64,000 bases of DNA from Paracoccaceae bacterium (GTDB lineage Bacteria > Pseudomonadota > Alphaproteobacteria > Rhodobacterales > Rhodobacteraceae), in contig WKFI01000021.1 of the NCBI GenBank assembly GCA_014872875.1, forward strand, positions 124,001-188,000, written 5' to 3'. The first letter of the stretch is position 1, and each line of letters begins with the position of its first letter. Below are positions 1-7,845 of this stretch, piece by piece. Made by a program: the position numbers and the translations under genes. Under the pieces are notes generated by a model, which saw only the letters and a program-made list of their open reading frames with translations, searched no databases and had not been told where the DNA came from.

Positions 1-971
1 GCTTCCGCAACCAGCGTCCCGCCAGGACGTGTTACCGGGCGCAGGCTGTTCTTGACCGCGCCGGTCAGGCGTATGGTCTTGCCGGTATCTTCCAGCCCCG
101 CATTGCCGACATAGGCCGGGCGGGCCGGCTTGCGCAGAGGCGCTCGGCTGGGTGCACGACGGAACCCCATATCCAGAAGCTCGGCGACCTTGGCATTGCG
201 CGACGTCGAGGACTTACCGCCAAACACCGTCGCAATGATGCGTTCATTGCCCCGCTCGGCCGAGGCGACAAGGTTGAAGCCTGCAGCTCGCGTGTAGCCG
301 GTTTTGATCCCGTCGGCACCACGATAGGCATTCAGCAGGCGGCGGTTGGTGTTGTTCACGGTCTTGATGCCCGCGTGGGTCGAACGACGCGAGAACAGGT
401 TATAGTACTGGGGGAAGTCATACAGCATATGCCGTCCAAGCGTGGTCATGTCCCGTGCAGTAGACAAATGCCCGCTTTCTGTCAGGCCATGCGCGTTCTT
501 GAAGGTCGTCCGGGTCATTCCCAGAGCTTTGGCCGTTCGTGTCATACGGCGAGCAAACGCCGCTTCGGATCCGCTGATCGCAATACCGATGGCTGTGGCG
601 GCATCATTGGCCGACTTCACCGCCGACGCGCGGATCAGATACCGCAGGGCGATCTTTTGACCGGTGCGAAGGCCCAGTTTCGAGGGCGGCTCGGCGGCCG
701 CTTCCTTGGGGATACGGATCTTTGTGTCGAGAGAGATTTCACCGTTCTGCACCGCTTCGAACGCGATGTAGAGCGTCATCATTTTTGTGAGCGAGGCCGG
801 GTGTAGGCGCGTATCCGCATTGCGGGAATGCAGCACCTCCCCTGTGCGCGCGTCAATGACCATGGCTGCATAAGGGGCGGCCGCCGCGCTGAGCGGGATC
901 ACCACAAAGAGCCAGATGAATGTAAGAATGACCAAGCCCAAACGGGCCGGATGAATCTGCCGGACCTGCAC
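1..971 (-). CDS. D-alanyl-D-alanine carboxypeptidase (PBP5/DacF family), 3' end outside window
   Basis: Serine peptidase that trims the terminal D-Ala from peptidoglycan stem peptides in the periplasm. Reading from a GTG at 971 (preceded by AAAAAGG), the N-terminus has a hydrophobic export segment at about residues 11-32 ending in Ala-rich sequence. The three penicillin-binding motifs are all present: S60-L-T-K63, S120-A-N122 and a K-T-G in GIKTGYT about 100 residues later. No ATG exists between the upstream in-frame stop and the mature domain, so a GTG (or a TTG slightly downstream) must be used. The C-terminal anchoring region runs off the window, so whether it ends in an amphipathic helix or a SPOR domain cannot be seen. 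The family call is secure; the exact paralogue is not. Confidence 0.93.
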   Translation of the reverse strand, partial: MQVRQIHPARLGLVILTFIWLFVVIPLSAAAAPYAAMVIDARTGEVLHSRNADTRLHPASLTKMMTLYIAFEAVQNGEISLDTKIRIPKEAAAEPPSKLGLRTGQKIALRYLIRASAVKSANDAATAIGIAISGSEAAFARRMTRTAKALGMTRTTFKNAHGLTESGHLSTARDMTTLGRHMLYDFPQYYNLFSRRSTHAGIKTVNNTNRRLLNAYRGADGIKTGYTRAAGFNLVASAERGNERIIATVFGGKSSTSRNAKVAELLDMGFRRAPSRAPLRKPARPAYVGNAGLEDTGKTIRLTGAVKNSLRPVTRPGGTLVAE

Positions 972-1078
972 GGTTATCTGCCTTTTTCTGCCTCGCGCCG
1001 CCGATTTTTCGGCTGGCTTTTTTGCTCTTTATGAGAAAATCGTAACACAGCGAATCTGTTAAATAAACCAAAAGCTTT

Positions 1079-1097
1079 CTGCCTGTTTTTCAGGCAG
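1079..1097. terminator. Short hairpin between two minus-strand genes
   Basis: Perfect inverted repeat with 7-bp arms CTGCCTG and CAGGCAG around a T5 loop. It lies in the 223-bp gap between the carboxypeptidase start and the downstream CHMI-like gene end. There is only a weak T or A run beside it, so it is a possible rather than strong terminator. The rest of the gap shows nothing else convincing. Confidence 0.35.
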
Positions 1098-1194
1098 TTT
1101 GCGGATGTTCAACATCTAGTAGCAGGACGGAAATCAGCCCCAATCTGCAGGGACCCGATCCGGGGCAAGGTTGCGTCAGCAGACTATGCGACGT

Positions 1195-1530
1195 TCATTT
1201 TCGGGCCGCGTGATGCATGTTTGTGACATAGCTCGCACCGCTGAACGCCAGATCCAGGGAAAATGCGCAATCCTGCGTCAGATGCGTCTTGATCCGTGCC
1301 TCCAGATCATCCGACAGCGCCTTCAGAAACGCCGCATCCCGATGTGCCTTGGGCAGCAGCGAGATCGAAACGATGATATGCGTGTGGTGATACAGGTCGG
1401 TGGGATAGGCCCGGCCCTTGCAGGTACCGGCGCCTGCGTCGTGTTCAAGAATGGTGGCTTCGATTTCGGCCAGCATCGGCACAGGATCGAAGGCAAGATC
1501 CGAGGAGTATTTCAATTCGGCATGGGGCAT
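1195..1530 (-). CDS. 5-carboxymethyl-2-hydroxymuconate isomerase family protein (HpaF-like)
   Basis: Member of the CHMI branch of the tautomerase superfamily, 111 residues, close to the usual 110-130. The protein begins Met-Pro-His, so removal of Met exposes the N-terminal Pro that acts as the general base in this family. In aromatic catabolism CHMI isomerises 5-carboxymethyl-2-hydroxymuconate in homoprotocatechuate breakdown, but no other gene of that pathway is nearby, so the true substrate is unknown. AGGAAAAACC precedes the ATG. It lies 34 bp downstream of the HAD phosphatase on the same strand and is probably co-transcribed with it. Confidence 0.85.
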   Translation of the reverse strand: MPHAELKYSSDLAFDPVPMLAEIEATILEHDAGAGTCKGRAYPTDLYHHTHIIVSISLLPKAHRDAAFLKALSDDLEARIKTHLTQDCAFSLDLAFSGASYVTNMHHAARK

Positions 1531-1564
1531 GGCAGGTTTTTCCTGTTGTCAGTACGGGTCCGCG

Positions 1565-2257
1565 TTACCCGTCTATCCGGGCTATCAGATCAGGCAAGCC
1601 GCCCAAATCCGCAACCTCAAAAAAACGCTCAGACCCGGTTGGCGCTTCGGCGTGCTCGATCTCCCAGACCAGCCCGTGCGGCACGAATACCCCCCAGCCG
1701 CCGGCCTCGACCGCTGGCACCACGTCCGAGCGCATCGAATTGCCAATCATCATCGACTGCTCCGGCCCGTCCCCATGCTGGGCAAAGATCTGGGCGTAAA
1801 CCTGCGTGGTTTTTTCCGATACGATCTCGACCCCGTCAAACAGCTCCCCGAGTCCTGATTGCGCGAGCTTGCGCTCCTGATCCAGAAGATCGCCCTTGGT
1901 GATCAGAAGCACGCGATGAGTGGATGCCACTGATTCGACCGCTGCCCGCGCGTGGGGCAGCAATTCGATCGGATGGCGCAGCATCTCCTGCCCTGCGTCA
2001 ATCAGCTCGCGGATCACATGCGCTGGAACCCGATCTTCGGTCACCTCGATCGCAGTTTCGATCATCGAAAGAGTGAAGCCTTTGATTCCATAACCATAAT
2101 GCCCGATATTGCGCTTTTCCGCCGCCAAAAGCCGCTCAGCAAGGTGATCGGGATCTGCATAGTCCACCAACAAATCGGCAAACCGATCTTGGGTCAGGCG
2201 AAAGAACCGTTCGTTGTGCCAAAGCGTGTCATCAGCGTCGAAGGCAATTGTGGTCAA
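1565..2257 (-). CDS. HAD-superfamily hydrolase
   Basis: About 230-residue phosphatase-type HAD protein. Motif I is [11 protein letters not shown] at the N-terminus, with the two Asp that act as nucleophile and general acid. Motif II is LLITKGD, and motif III/IV lies in [14 protein letters not shown] helical cap of about 70 residues follows motif I. The start is uncertain: no ATG sits immediately before motif I, and a TTG at 2257 with AAGGA just upstream is the best candidate; a TTG at 2272 is the alternative. Extending further would run antisense through clpS. Substrate cannot be told from the sequence. Divergent from clpS. Confidence 0.85.
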   Translation of the reverse strand: MTTIAFDADDTLWHNERFFRLTQDRFADLLVDYADPDHLAERLLAAEKRNIGHYGYGIKGFTLSMIETAIEVTEDRVPAHVIRELIDAGQEMLRHPIELLPHARAAVESVASTHRVLLITKGDLLDQERKLAQSGLGELFDGVEIVSEKTTQVYAQIFAQHGDGPEQSMMIGNSMRSDVVPAVEAGGWGVFVPHGLVWEIEHAEAPTGSERFFEVADLGGLPDLIARIDG

Positions 2258-2312
2258 GCGTCCTTGGGACAAATCTTGTTCGCTTTCTCTTTTCCAAACC
2301 CGTCCCGAGGCT

Positions 2313-2353
2313 ATATAAGCGTAGAAGCAATTTCCATGCCCGCAATTGCGGGC
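2313..2353 (+). promoter_or_regulatory. Candidate clpS leader: TATATAAG box and 16-bp palindrome
   Basis: Between the divergent HAD gene and clpS there is a TATATAAG (2313-2320) that could serve as a -10 element. Twenty bp downstream is a perfect 16-bp palindrome, GCCCGCAATTGCGGGC (2338-2353). The palindrome overlaps an in-frame ATG at 2336, so it could be an operator or simply coding sequence if translation starts there. No good -35 hexamer is visible. Confidence 0.35.
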
Positions 2354-2392
2354 GCCCTGAACAAGCGCGAAGTTTCGGACGTGACCCAAAAG

Positions 2393-2728
2393 ATGGTGCC
2401 CCTGATGATGTCGGACCACTCGGATGACGAATCCGAAACCGGCGTCCTGACCAAGACCAAGCCCAAGACCAAGCGCCCGCCGCGCTACAAGGTCCTGTTG
2501 CTCAATGACGACTACACTCCGATGGAGTTTGTGGTCCACGTACTGGAGCGTTTCTTTGGCATGACTCATGCGCAGGCATTCGAGATTATGCTGACCGTGC
2601 ACAAGAAAGGTGTGGCCGTCGTCGGTGTGTTCAGTCACGAGATTGCCGAAACCAAGGTTGGTCAGGTCATGGATTTTGCCCGCCGTCACCAACATCCCCT
2701 ACAATGCACGATGGAGAAGGAAGACTAA
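2393..2728 (+). CDS. clpS: ATP-dependent Clp protease adaptor ClpS
   Basis: Cytosolic adaptor that docks on the ClpA N-domain and delivers N-degron proteins to ClpAP. The 111-residue length fits the family. Signature sequence is visible: [20 protein letters not shown], then a conserved helix with MTVHKKG-like [12 protein letters not shown], and the C-terminal [11 protein letters not shown] motif. The disordered charged N-terminal tail before RPPRYK is typical. I chose the ATG at 2393; an in-frame ATG at 2336 would add 19 residues and cannot be ruled out. No clpA lies within view downstream. Confidence 0.95.
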   Translation: MVPLMMSDHSDDESETGVLTKTKPKTKRPPRYKVLLLNDDYTPMEFVVHVLERFFGMTHAQAFEIMLTVHKKGVAVVGVFSHEIAETKVGQVMDFARRHQHPLQCTMEKED

Positions 2729-2795
2729 GCTCTCCCTTGCCCCCATTGCACCTGTGGCCTAGGAACCCGCATTGCTTGTCTCGCGGGGAATACTC

Positions 2796-3782
2796 ATGTC
2801 CGTTCGTCTCACTCTCGCCCTATCCTCCGGGCTTTCTGTGCCGGATACGGGTCGGGTGCTGGTCCTGCATCCCACGGCCGGGTCCGATCTGACTGATCTG
2901 CCCAAAGACCGGGTTCTGATCCTTCAACCCCAGCGCCCGGACTTCGAGGTCTTCAGCGCGCAGGGATTTGAGTGTGTCGCCGAATTGCCTTCGGAGGACA
3001 GCTTTGCCATGGCCATCGTCTTTGTCACCCGGGCCAAGGCGCTGTCGCGCGACCTGATCGCGCGGGCTGCTGCCGTGACCGACGGACCGGTGATCGTAGA
3101 TGGGGCCAAGACCGACGGGATCGATTCGATCGTCAAGGACCTGCGCAAGACAGTGGACCTGTCTGCCCCCATCGCCAAGGCGCATGGGAAGATCTGCTGG
3201 TTCTCCACCCCCGCCGATCTCGGCTCGTGGCGCGCGCCGGAATTCACCGAGACCGATGGTTTCGTGACGGCGCCAGGTGTGTTTTCCGCTGACGGCATCG
3301 ACCCGGCTTCGCGCTTGCTTGCAGAGGCCTTGTCGGAAAAACTGGGCAGCCGTGTCGCTGATCTGGGTGCGGGCTGGGGTTATCTCTCTGCTCAGGTCCT
3401 CGGTCGTGAAACGGTGCAGAGCCTGCATCTGGTCGAGGCAGACCATGCAGCCCTGCGCTGCGCCCGGCGCAACGTGACCGACCCTCGTGCACAGTTTCAC
3501 TGGGCCGATGCCACCAACTGGGCAGCGCCCGAGGTTCTGGATTGCGTGGTCATGAACCCACCCTTTCATACAACCCGTGCGGCTGAACCTTCGCTGGGGC
3601 AAGCCTTCATTGCCACCGCCGCCCGTGCGCTGACTGGATCGGGGCAGCTCTGGCTGGTCGCCAATCGGCACTTACCGTATGAGGTCACCCTGTCCGAACG
3701 CTTTGCCAAGGTCGAGGAAGTCGCTGGCGACAACCGGTTCAAGGTGCTGCACGCCATTCGCCCCAAACGCAATCGCCGTTAA
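2796..3782 (+). CDS. RsmC/RlmG-like rRNA (guanine-N2) methyltransferase
   Basis: Class I SAM-dependent methyltransferase of about 328 residues with the two-domain layout of RsmC (degenerate N-terminal MTase-like domain, catalytic C-terminal domain). The SAM site is VADLGAGWGYLS. The catalytic motif IV is NPPF in VVMNPPFHTTRA, which is diagnostic of N2-guanine rRNA methyltransferases. RsmC acts on 16S G1207 of the 30S subunit. The ATG at 2796 has GGGGAA five bases upstream. It lies 67 bp after clpS. Position specificity (RsmC versus RlmG) is inferred. Confidence 0.85.
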   Translation: MSVRLTLALSSGLSVPDTGRVLVLHPTAGSDLTDLPKDRVLILQPQRPDFEVFSAQGFECVAELPSEDSFAMAIVFVTRAKALSRDLIARAAAVTDGPVIVDGAKTDGIDSIVKDLRKTVDLSAPIAKAHGKICWFSTPADLGSWRAPEFTETDGFVTAPGVFSADGIDPASRLLAEALSEKLGSRVADLGAGWGYLSAQVLGRETVQSLHLVEADHAALRCARRNVTDPRAQFHWADATNWAAPEVLDCVVMNPPFHTTRAAEPSLGQAFIATAARALTGSGQLWLVANRHLPYEVTLSERFAKVEEVAGDNRFKVLHAIRPKRNRR

Positions 3783-3910
3783 GTTCAACCCCGTACAGCA
3801 ATCCGCAGCCAGGAACTGCCGATACGGCGCGGACGTTGAAAAACTGGTTTTCAGGCGGCAGAACGCCCGCTAACTTGCCTCTCGCATCCCAGCCTCAGGA
3901 GCCTCTCACG

Positions 3911-4714
3911 ATGTCTTTTTCCATCTCAGGCAAAACCGCGATTGTCACTGGGGCCTCCAGCGGCATCGGGCTGGCCATCGGCAAGAAATTTGCCGATCAG
4001 GGGGCCAATGTCATGTTTGCCGACAACGATGAAAAGGCGCTGGCCAATGAGCTGGACAAGCTGTCCGAGGACGACAATGTCCGTTACTTCGCTGGCGACC
4101 TGCGCGAGAAACTGACCATAGCCAACCTTCTGTCGGCCACGATTGACGCGTTTGAACAGGTGGACATTCTGGTCAACGGCGCGCGGCAGGTGGTGGCTTC
4201 GGACCCGCTGGATCCCGACGACGGCTCCGCCGATACGCTGCTGAACCAGTCGCTGCTGCCGACCCTGCGCCTGTCGCAACAGGTGGCCAAGCGGATGATC
4301 AAGCAATCGGCAGACGACGAAGAAGAAACACCCGCTGGCACGATCATAACCCTGTCCTCGATTGCCGCGCGTCGCACCCACCCTGAGCTTCTGGCCTATT
4401 CCGTGACCTCGGCTGCGCTGGACCAGATGACCCGGTCATTGGCCGTGGCGTTGGCGCCGCATCGGATCCGGGTGAATACATTGGCGTTCGGCTCGGTAAT
4501 GAGCGCGTCGTTGAAGGATACGCTGAAAGACAACCGCGCATATCGCCATGATATCGAGGAACACACTCCGCTAGGCCGGATCGCAGCGCCCACGGAACTG
4601 ACCGACGCGGCACAGTATCTGGCCTCGGACGCCTCGGGCTTTATGACCGGACAGATCATGACACTGGATGGCGGTCGGACGCTACTGGATCCGGTGGCCG
4701 CCCCCGTACATTGA
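3911..4714 (+). CDS. SDR-family oxidoreductase with a non-canonical active site
   Basis: Short-chain dehydrogenase/reductase, 267 residues. The Rossmann glycine motif TGASSGIG (13-20) and the C-terminal DGG are normal. The catalytic tetrad is not: Ser149/150 and Tyr163 are present, but the Lys of YxxxK is Ser167 (sequence YSVTSAAL), and the usual NNAG is NGAR (89-92). The protein may therefore bind nucleotide without normal dehydrogenase activity, or catalyse differently. AGGAG at 3897-3901 sets the ATG at 3911. hemF starts 71 bp downstream on the same strand. Family secure, function open. Confidence 0.85.
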   Translation: MSFSISGKTAIVTGASSGIGLAIGKKFADQGANVMFADNDEKALANELDKLSEDDNVRYFAGDLREKLTIANLLSATIDAFEQVDILVNGARQVVASDPLDPDDGSADTLLNQSLLPTLRLSQQVAKRMIKQSADDEEETPAGTIITLSSIAARRTHPELLAYSVTSAALDQMTRSLAVALAPHRIRVNTLAFGSVMSASLKDTLKDNRAYRHDIEEHTPLGRIAAPTELTDAAQYLASDASGFMTGQIMTLDGGRTLLDPVAAPVH

Positions 4715-4758
4715 CGCAATACAGTTCGGTGTACGGCCTGTGCACAGGCTGTGTACGG
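4704..4758. promoter_or_regulatory. Symmetric repeat/palindrome cluster upstream of hemF
   Basis: Between the SDR stop and hemF there is a 14-bp palindrome GCCTGTGCACAGGC (4736-4749). It is flanked by two direct copies of GTGTACGG (4729-4736 and 4751-4758) spaced 22 bp apart, about two helical turns. CCGTACA at 4704-4710 is an inverted match to TGTACGG. This arrangement suggests a regulator-binding region for hemF. I cannot name the regulator; it does not match the FNR consensus. Confidence 0.45.
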
Positions 4759-4785
4759 GTTTGTGCCGCACAAAAAGGACCTCTC

Positions 4786-5679
4786 ATGACCGCATCCATG
4801 GACAGCGAAAAAGCAACTGCCTCGACCTGGTTCCGCGACCTGCGCGACCAGATTGTCGCCGCCTTCGAAGGGTTGGAAGACAACCACGATACCGGACCAT
4901 TGTCGGACCAGCCTGCAGGCCGGTTCGAGGTGACGCAGACCACACGGGCCTCGGATGATGGCAGCGATGCGGGCGGCGGATTGATGAGCGTCATGCGCGG
5001 TGGCCGGGTCTTCGAAAAGGTGGGGGTCAACATCTCGACCGTCTATGGGACCTTGGGCGAAAGGGCCCAGAACGCGATGGCTGCGCGCAAGGGCATCCCG
5101 GGCATGAAGGATGACCCGCGTTTCTGGGCTTCGGGCATTTCCCTTGTGGCGCACATGCAGAACCCGCACGTTCCTGCCGTACATATGAACACACGCATGT
5201 TCTGGACACCGCACGCCTGGTGGTTCGGCGGCGGGTCGGACCTGAACCCCTGCATCGAATATGATGAAGATACAGCCCATTTCCACGCCACCCAAAAGGC
5301 CCATCTGGATCCCCACGGACCGGGGCACTACCCTCGGCTAAAGGACTGGGCGGACGAGTATTTCTATATTCCCCACCGCCACCGCGCGCGGGGGGTCGGC
5401 GGCATTTTCATGGATGACTACTGCACGGATGACTGGCAGGCCGATTTTGCCCTGACTCAGGACATCGGGCGCGCCTTCCTGCCGGCCTTTGTGCCGCTGG
5501 TCGAAAAACGCAGGGTGCAGGGGTGGTCGGATGCCGACAAGGAAACGCAGCTGGTGCATCGCGGCCTCTATGCCGAATACAACTTGGTTTATGACCGGGG
5601 TACCAAGTTCGGGCTGGAGACAGGCCACGATGCCAATGCAGTGTTGATGAGCCTGCCCCCCATGGCGAAGTGGGTTTGA
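4786..5679 (+). CDS. hemF: Oxygen-dependent coproporphyrinogen III oxidase
   Basis: Oxidatively decarboxylates two propionates of coproporphyrinogen III to give protoporphyrinogen IX, using O2, in heme synthesis. The 297-residue length is usual. Conserved stretches include GGRVFEKVGVN, HMNTRMF, WWFGGGSDLNP and the metal-independent active-site segment GGIFMDDY near residue 205, followed by the C-terminal YAEYNLVYDRGTKFGL and MSLPP. AAAAGGAC lies seven bases before the ATG at 4786. It sits in a window that also holds hemC and hemE, though not in one operon. Convergent with the first of the small secreted genes, 7 bp away. Confidence 0.97.
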   Translation: MTASMDSEKATASTWFRDLRDQIVAAFEGLEDNHDTGPLSDQPAGRFEVTQTTRASDDGSDAGGGLMSVMRGGRVFEKVGVNISTVYGTLGERAQNAMAARKGIPGMKDDPRFWASGISLVAHMQNPHVPAVHMNTRMFWTPHAWWFGGGSDLNPCIEYDEDTAHFHATQKAHLDPHGPGHYPRLKDWADEYFYIPHRHRARGVGGIFMDDYCTDDWQADFALTQDIGRAFLPAFVPLVEKRRVQGWSDADKETQLVHRGLYAEYNLVYDRGTKFGLETGHDANAVLMSLPPMAKWV

Positions 5680-5686
5680 TCGGGCT

Positions 5687-6103
5687 TCAGCCTGCCCGCC
5701 ACATTTCACTTTCCACCCTGTCATAACAATAGTTTTGGGCGCTGGAGGCCCGCATATTGTCCCCGGCGCGTTTGACCCCGACCGAATAACTGGTCGACGT
5801 ATCTGCACCGGGCGGTGGGGTCAGTGAAAACTGAACCCCCTTGCGGCCTTGGCGGGTTACTGCCGGGCCGATGGGTTGCCAGATGTAAACCCGTTGTACT
5901 GCGGATGTGCGCAAGACACGGATGGCGTAGTCCCCCGCAGCACACCAATAGTCGATAGGGGCCGATCCAACCTCGCTGACGACCTCGAAAACACCACCTT
6001 GAACAGCGTTGACGTCGTGCCGGTTCCAGGCCTGAAACCCGAAGGCCAACCCGGGCAGTATGCCCAGCACTGCAGCCGTGATCAGTGTATTGAACTTGGG
6101 CAT
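5687..6103 (-). CDS. Secreted protein of unknown function, tandem paralogue A
   Basis: A 138-residue protein with an obvious Sec signal peptide (residues 1-22, ending GLAFG before FQAWN). The mature part of about 115 residues carries two cysteines, C54 in YWCAAGDYA and C126 in NYCYD, which could form one disulfide. It is closely similar along its whole length to the next gene (5' neighbour), also 138 residues. AGGAGG lies six bases before the ATG. I do not recognise a characterised family; the conserved core (QAWNRH, GVFEVVSEVGS, DYAIRVLRTSA, RAGDN, RASSAQNYCYD) is the best handle. Likely periplasmic or extracellular. Confidence 0.8.
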   Translation of the reverse strand: MPKFNTLITAAVLGILPGLAFGFQAWNRHDVNAVQGGVFEVVSEVGSAPIDYWCAAGDYAIRVLRTSAVQRVYIWQPIGPAVTRQGRKGVQFSLTPPPGADTSTSYSVGVKRAGDNMRASSAQNYCYDRVESEMWRAG

Positions 6104-6267
6104 GTTATCCTCCTGGGTCGGATGCTGCTTTTGAACTGCAGTCTTGCGATTGTTTCAAGGAACCAAAGCCTTCTACCGAAAGGTGAAAGGACCGGCATCT
6201 TGCAATGTGTTCGTATGTCTTCCGAGGAACCTGTATCCTCGTCAGGCAAATTAGAAACTGTGGATCC

Positions 6268-6684
6268 TCAGTTCTGGTCCCACTCATCTATGTCGAAACG
6301 ATCGTAGCAATAGTTCTGGGCGCTGGAAGCACGCAGATTATCGCCTGCACGTCTGACGCTGAGGGAATAACCGGGGTCGGTATTGGCCCCTTGCGGCGGT
6401 TGCAGAGAGAACTGCACTCCACGGCGACCTTGTTGGGTCAATGCGGGAGCAACGGGGCTCCAAATGTAAATCCTTTGAGTGGCAGAGGTCCTGAGAACGC
6501 GGATGGCATAATCTCCGGCAGCGCACCAATAGTCGGCGGCGCCCGAGCCGACTTCGCTTACGACCTCGAAAACGCCACCCTGCAATGGGTTGACGGTATG
6601 ACGGTTCCACGCCTGAAAGCCGAAAGCCAGGCTTGGAATTGTGACAAGGGTGGCTATCACGGGCAGCATTTTCAATTTGCGCAT
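6268..6684 (-). CDS. Secreted protein of unknown function, tandem paralogue B
   Basis: A 138-residue paralogue of the downstream gene, with the same layout: signal peptide to about residue 22 (SLAFG), then an identical block FQAWNRH, a shared GGVFEVVSEVGS, the C54-bearing YWCAAGDYAIRVLRTSA and the C-terminal RASSAQNYCYD. Divergence is concentrated in the signal peptide, the central loop and the last ten residues, where this copy is more acidic (FDIDEWDQN versus VESEMWRAG). GGAGG five bases before the ATG fixes the start at 6684. A 164-bp gap separates the two copies, so each may have its own promoter. Function unknown. Confidence 0.8.
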   Translation of the reverse strand: MRKLKMLPVIATLVTIPSLAFGFQAWNRHTVNPLQGGVFEVVSEVGSGAADYWCAAGDYAIRVLRTSATQRIYIWSPVAPALTQQGRRGVQFSLQPPQGANTDPGYSLSVRRAGDNLRASSAQNYCYDRFDIDEWDQN

Positions 6685-6817
6685 GGTGTCCTCCAAGTTG
6701 TGACTAAAAGCATACCAGCCCAACTAACGCGCAGAGCAAAAAATCCACTCCGGACACTGAAAGGTGAACTGTGGCGATCAAGAATTCACGCTCGCCCAAG
6801 CTGCACCAGGTATTGGA

Positions 6818-7735
6818 TCAGGCTCGCGTTGGCGCGAGGCCCAATTCAGCTGCGACACGGCGGAGGGTATCGATGATCAGCTCGTGTCCCGGAGTCAGTG
6901 TGTCGGAGCTGCGGGCCAGAAGCGCGATGTCTCGGTTGGCGTTGTCCAAGTTGAGGGGGCGCGTCACGACCTCGTCCCGGTGTATGGCCTGACGGCGGGC
7001 GAAAAGTTCTGGCAAGATGGCGACACCAACCCCGGTGGCGGCCATCAGCAGGATCGAATCGAGTGTGGTGCCTTCGTATTCATCCGAAATCACGCCGCCA
7101 CATTCTGCCGCCAGCGCATAGGCTATGCGGGACAGGCGGTGGCTTTGGTCCAGGGTCAGGAAAAGACGCCGGTCAAGGTCGGCAGCAGTGGCCCCGCCAC
7201 TGTATTTGGCCAGCGGATCATCGGTGGCCACGGCGATCCACAGGGTTTCGTTAAACAGACGCCGCTGGATCGTGTTGGGGTGATCTTCCGGGGTCGAGAT
7301 GATCAGATCGAACCGACCCGATTTGAGACCCTGTTCCAGATCACGGGTATTTTCCTCGCGCACCACGACGCGCAGCCCGGGCGTCCTCCGGTGGATTTCC
7401 TTGACCACACGGGGCAGCAGGTAGGGGCCGATTGATGGCAAGACCCCCAGCCGCAGTCGCCCGGCAAAGGGAAGGTCCGTCGTCATGGCAGAGCGCAGGT
7501 CCTGAACGTCACGCAGTATCTTTTGGGCGCGCAGAACGAATTCTTCGCCTTGCGCGGTGACCTGTGCTCCGCCGCGTCCGCGTTCAAAGATGCGGATGCC
7601 CAACTCTTCCTCGACCGTGGCAATCTGGGCCGAAAGGCTGGGTTGCGAGACGTTGAGAAGATCAGCGGCCAGACCGAAGCGGCCCAGCCGATGAACAGTG
7701 ACGATATAGTCAAGCTGGCGAAGGGTCGGGCGCAT
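6818..7735 (-). CDS. LysR-family regulator of the OxyR type
   Basis: 305-residue transcriptional regulator. The winged HTH occupies about residues 1-60 (LRQLDYIVTVHRLGRF then VSQPSLSAQIATVEEELG). The effector domain from about residue 90 resembles OxyR (LRLGVLPSIGPYLLP, LIISTPEDHP, GVGVAILPEL). Only one cysteine is present in the effector domain (AAECGG), so the Cys199/Cys208 peroxide switch of OxyR is not possible in its known form. It is divergent from sbtA, and an OxyR-style box lies between them, so regulation of sbtA is the likely role. The effector is unknown; a carbon or redox signal is speculation. Confidence 0.88.
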   Translation of the reverse strand: MRPTLRQLDYIVTVHRLGRFGLAADLLNVSQPSLSAQIATVEEELGIRIFERGRGGAQVTAQGEEFVLRAQKILRDVQDLRSAMTTDLPFAGRLRLGVLPSIGPYLLPRVVKEIHRRTPGLRVVVREENTRDLEQGLKSGRFDLIISTPEDHPNTIQRRLFNETLWIAVATDDPLAKYSGGATAADLDRRLFLTLDQSHRLSRIAYALAAECGGVISDEYEGTTLDSILLMAATGVGVAILPELFARRQAIHRDEVVTRPLNLDNANRDIALLARSSDTLTPGHELIIDTLRRVAAELGLAPTRA

Positions 7736-7753
7736 GGCGTCAGATCATTTTCA

Positions 7754-7790
7754 TAGTTTGAAGCTATATTAACTTTAGAAACATTATATT
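7754..7790. promoter_or_regulatory. OxyR-like tandem box in the LysR/sbtA intergenic region
   Basis: ATAGTTTGAAGCTAT at 7754-7768 matches the ATAGnTnnnAnCTAT half of the E. coli OxyR consensus at every fixed position. After exactly 7 bp a second, degenerate copy follows (7776-7790, TTAG...ATAT). Tandem units spaced by 7 bp are the footprint of an OxyR-type tetramer. It is also a T-N11-A LysR motif. Binding by the adjacent LysR protein is inferred. Confidence 0.6.
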
Positions 7791-7845
7791 GGGATTATGT
7801 TTCGCGACAAGGCACTGAGCCACAAATTCAAAAGTGGAACACTCA

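Noticed and set aside
4711-4722. FNR-type box upstream of hemF
   Set aside because: TTGAC is present but the ATCAA half at the correct spacing is not.
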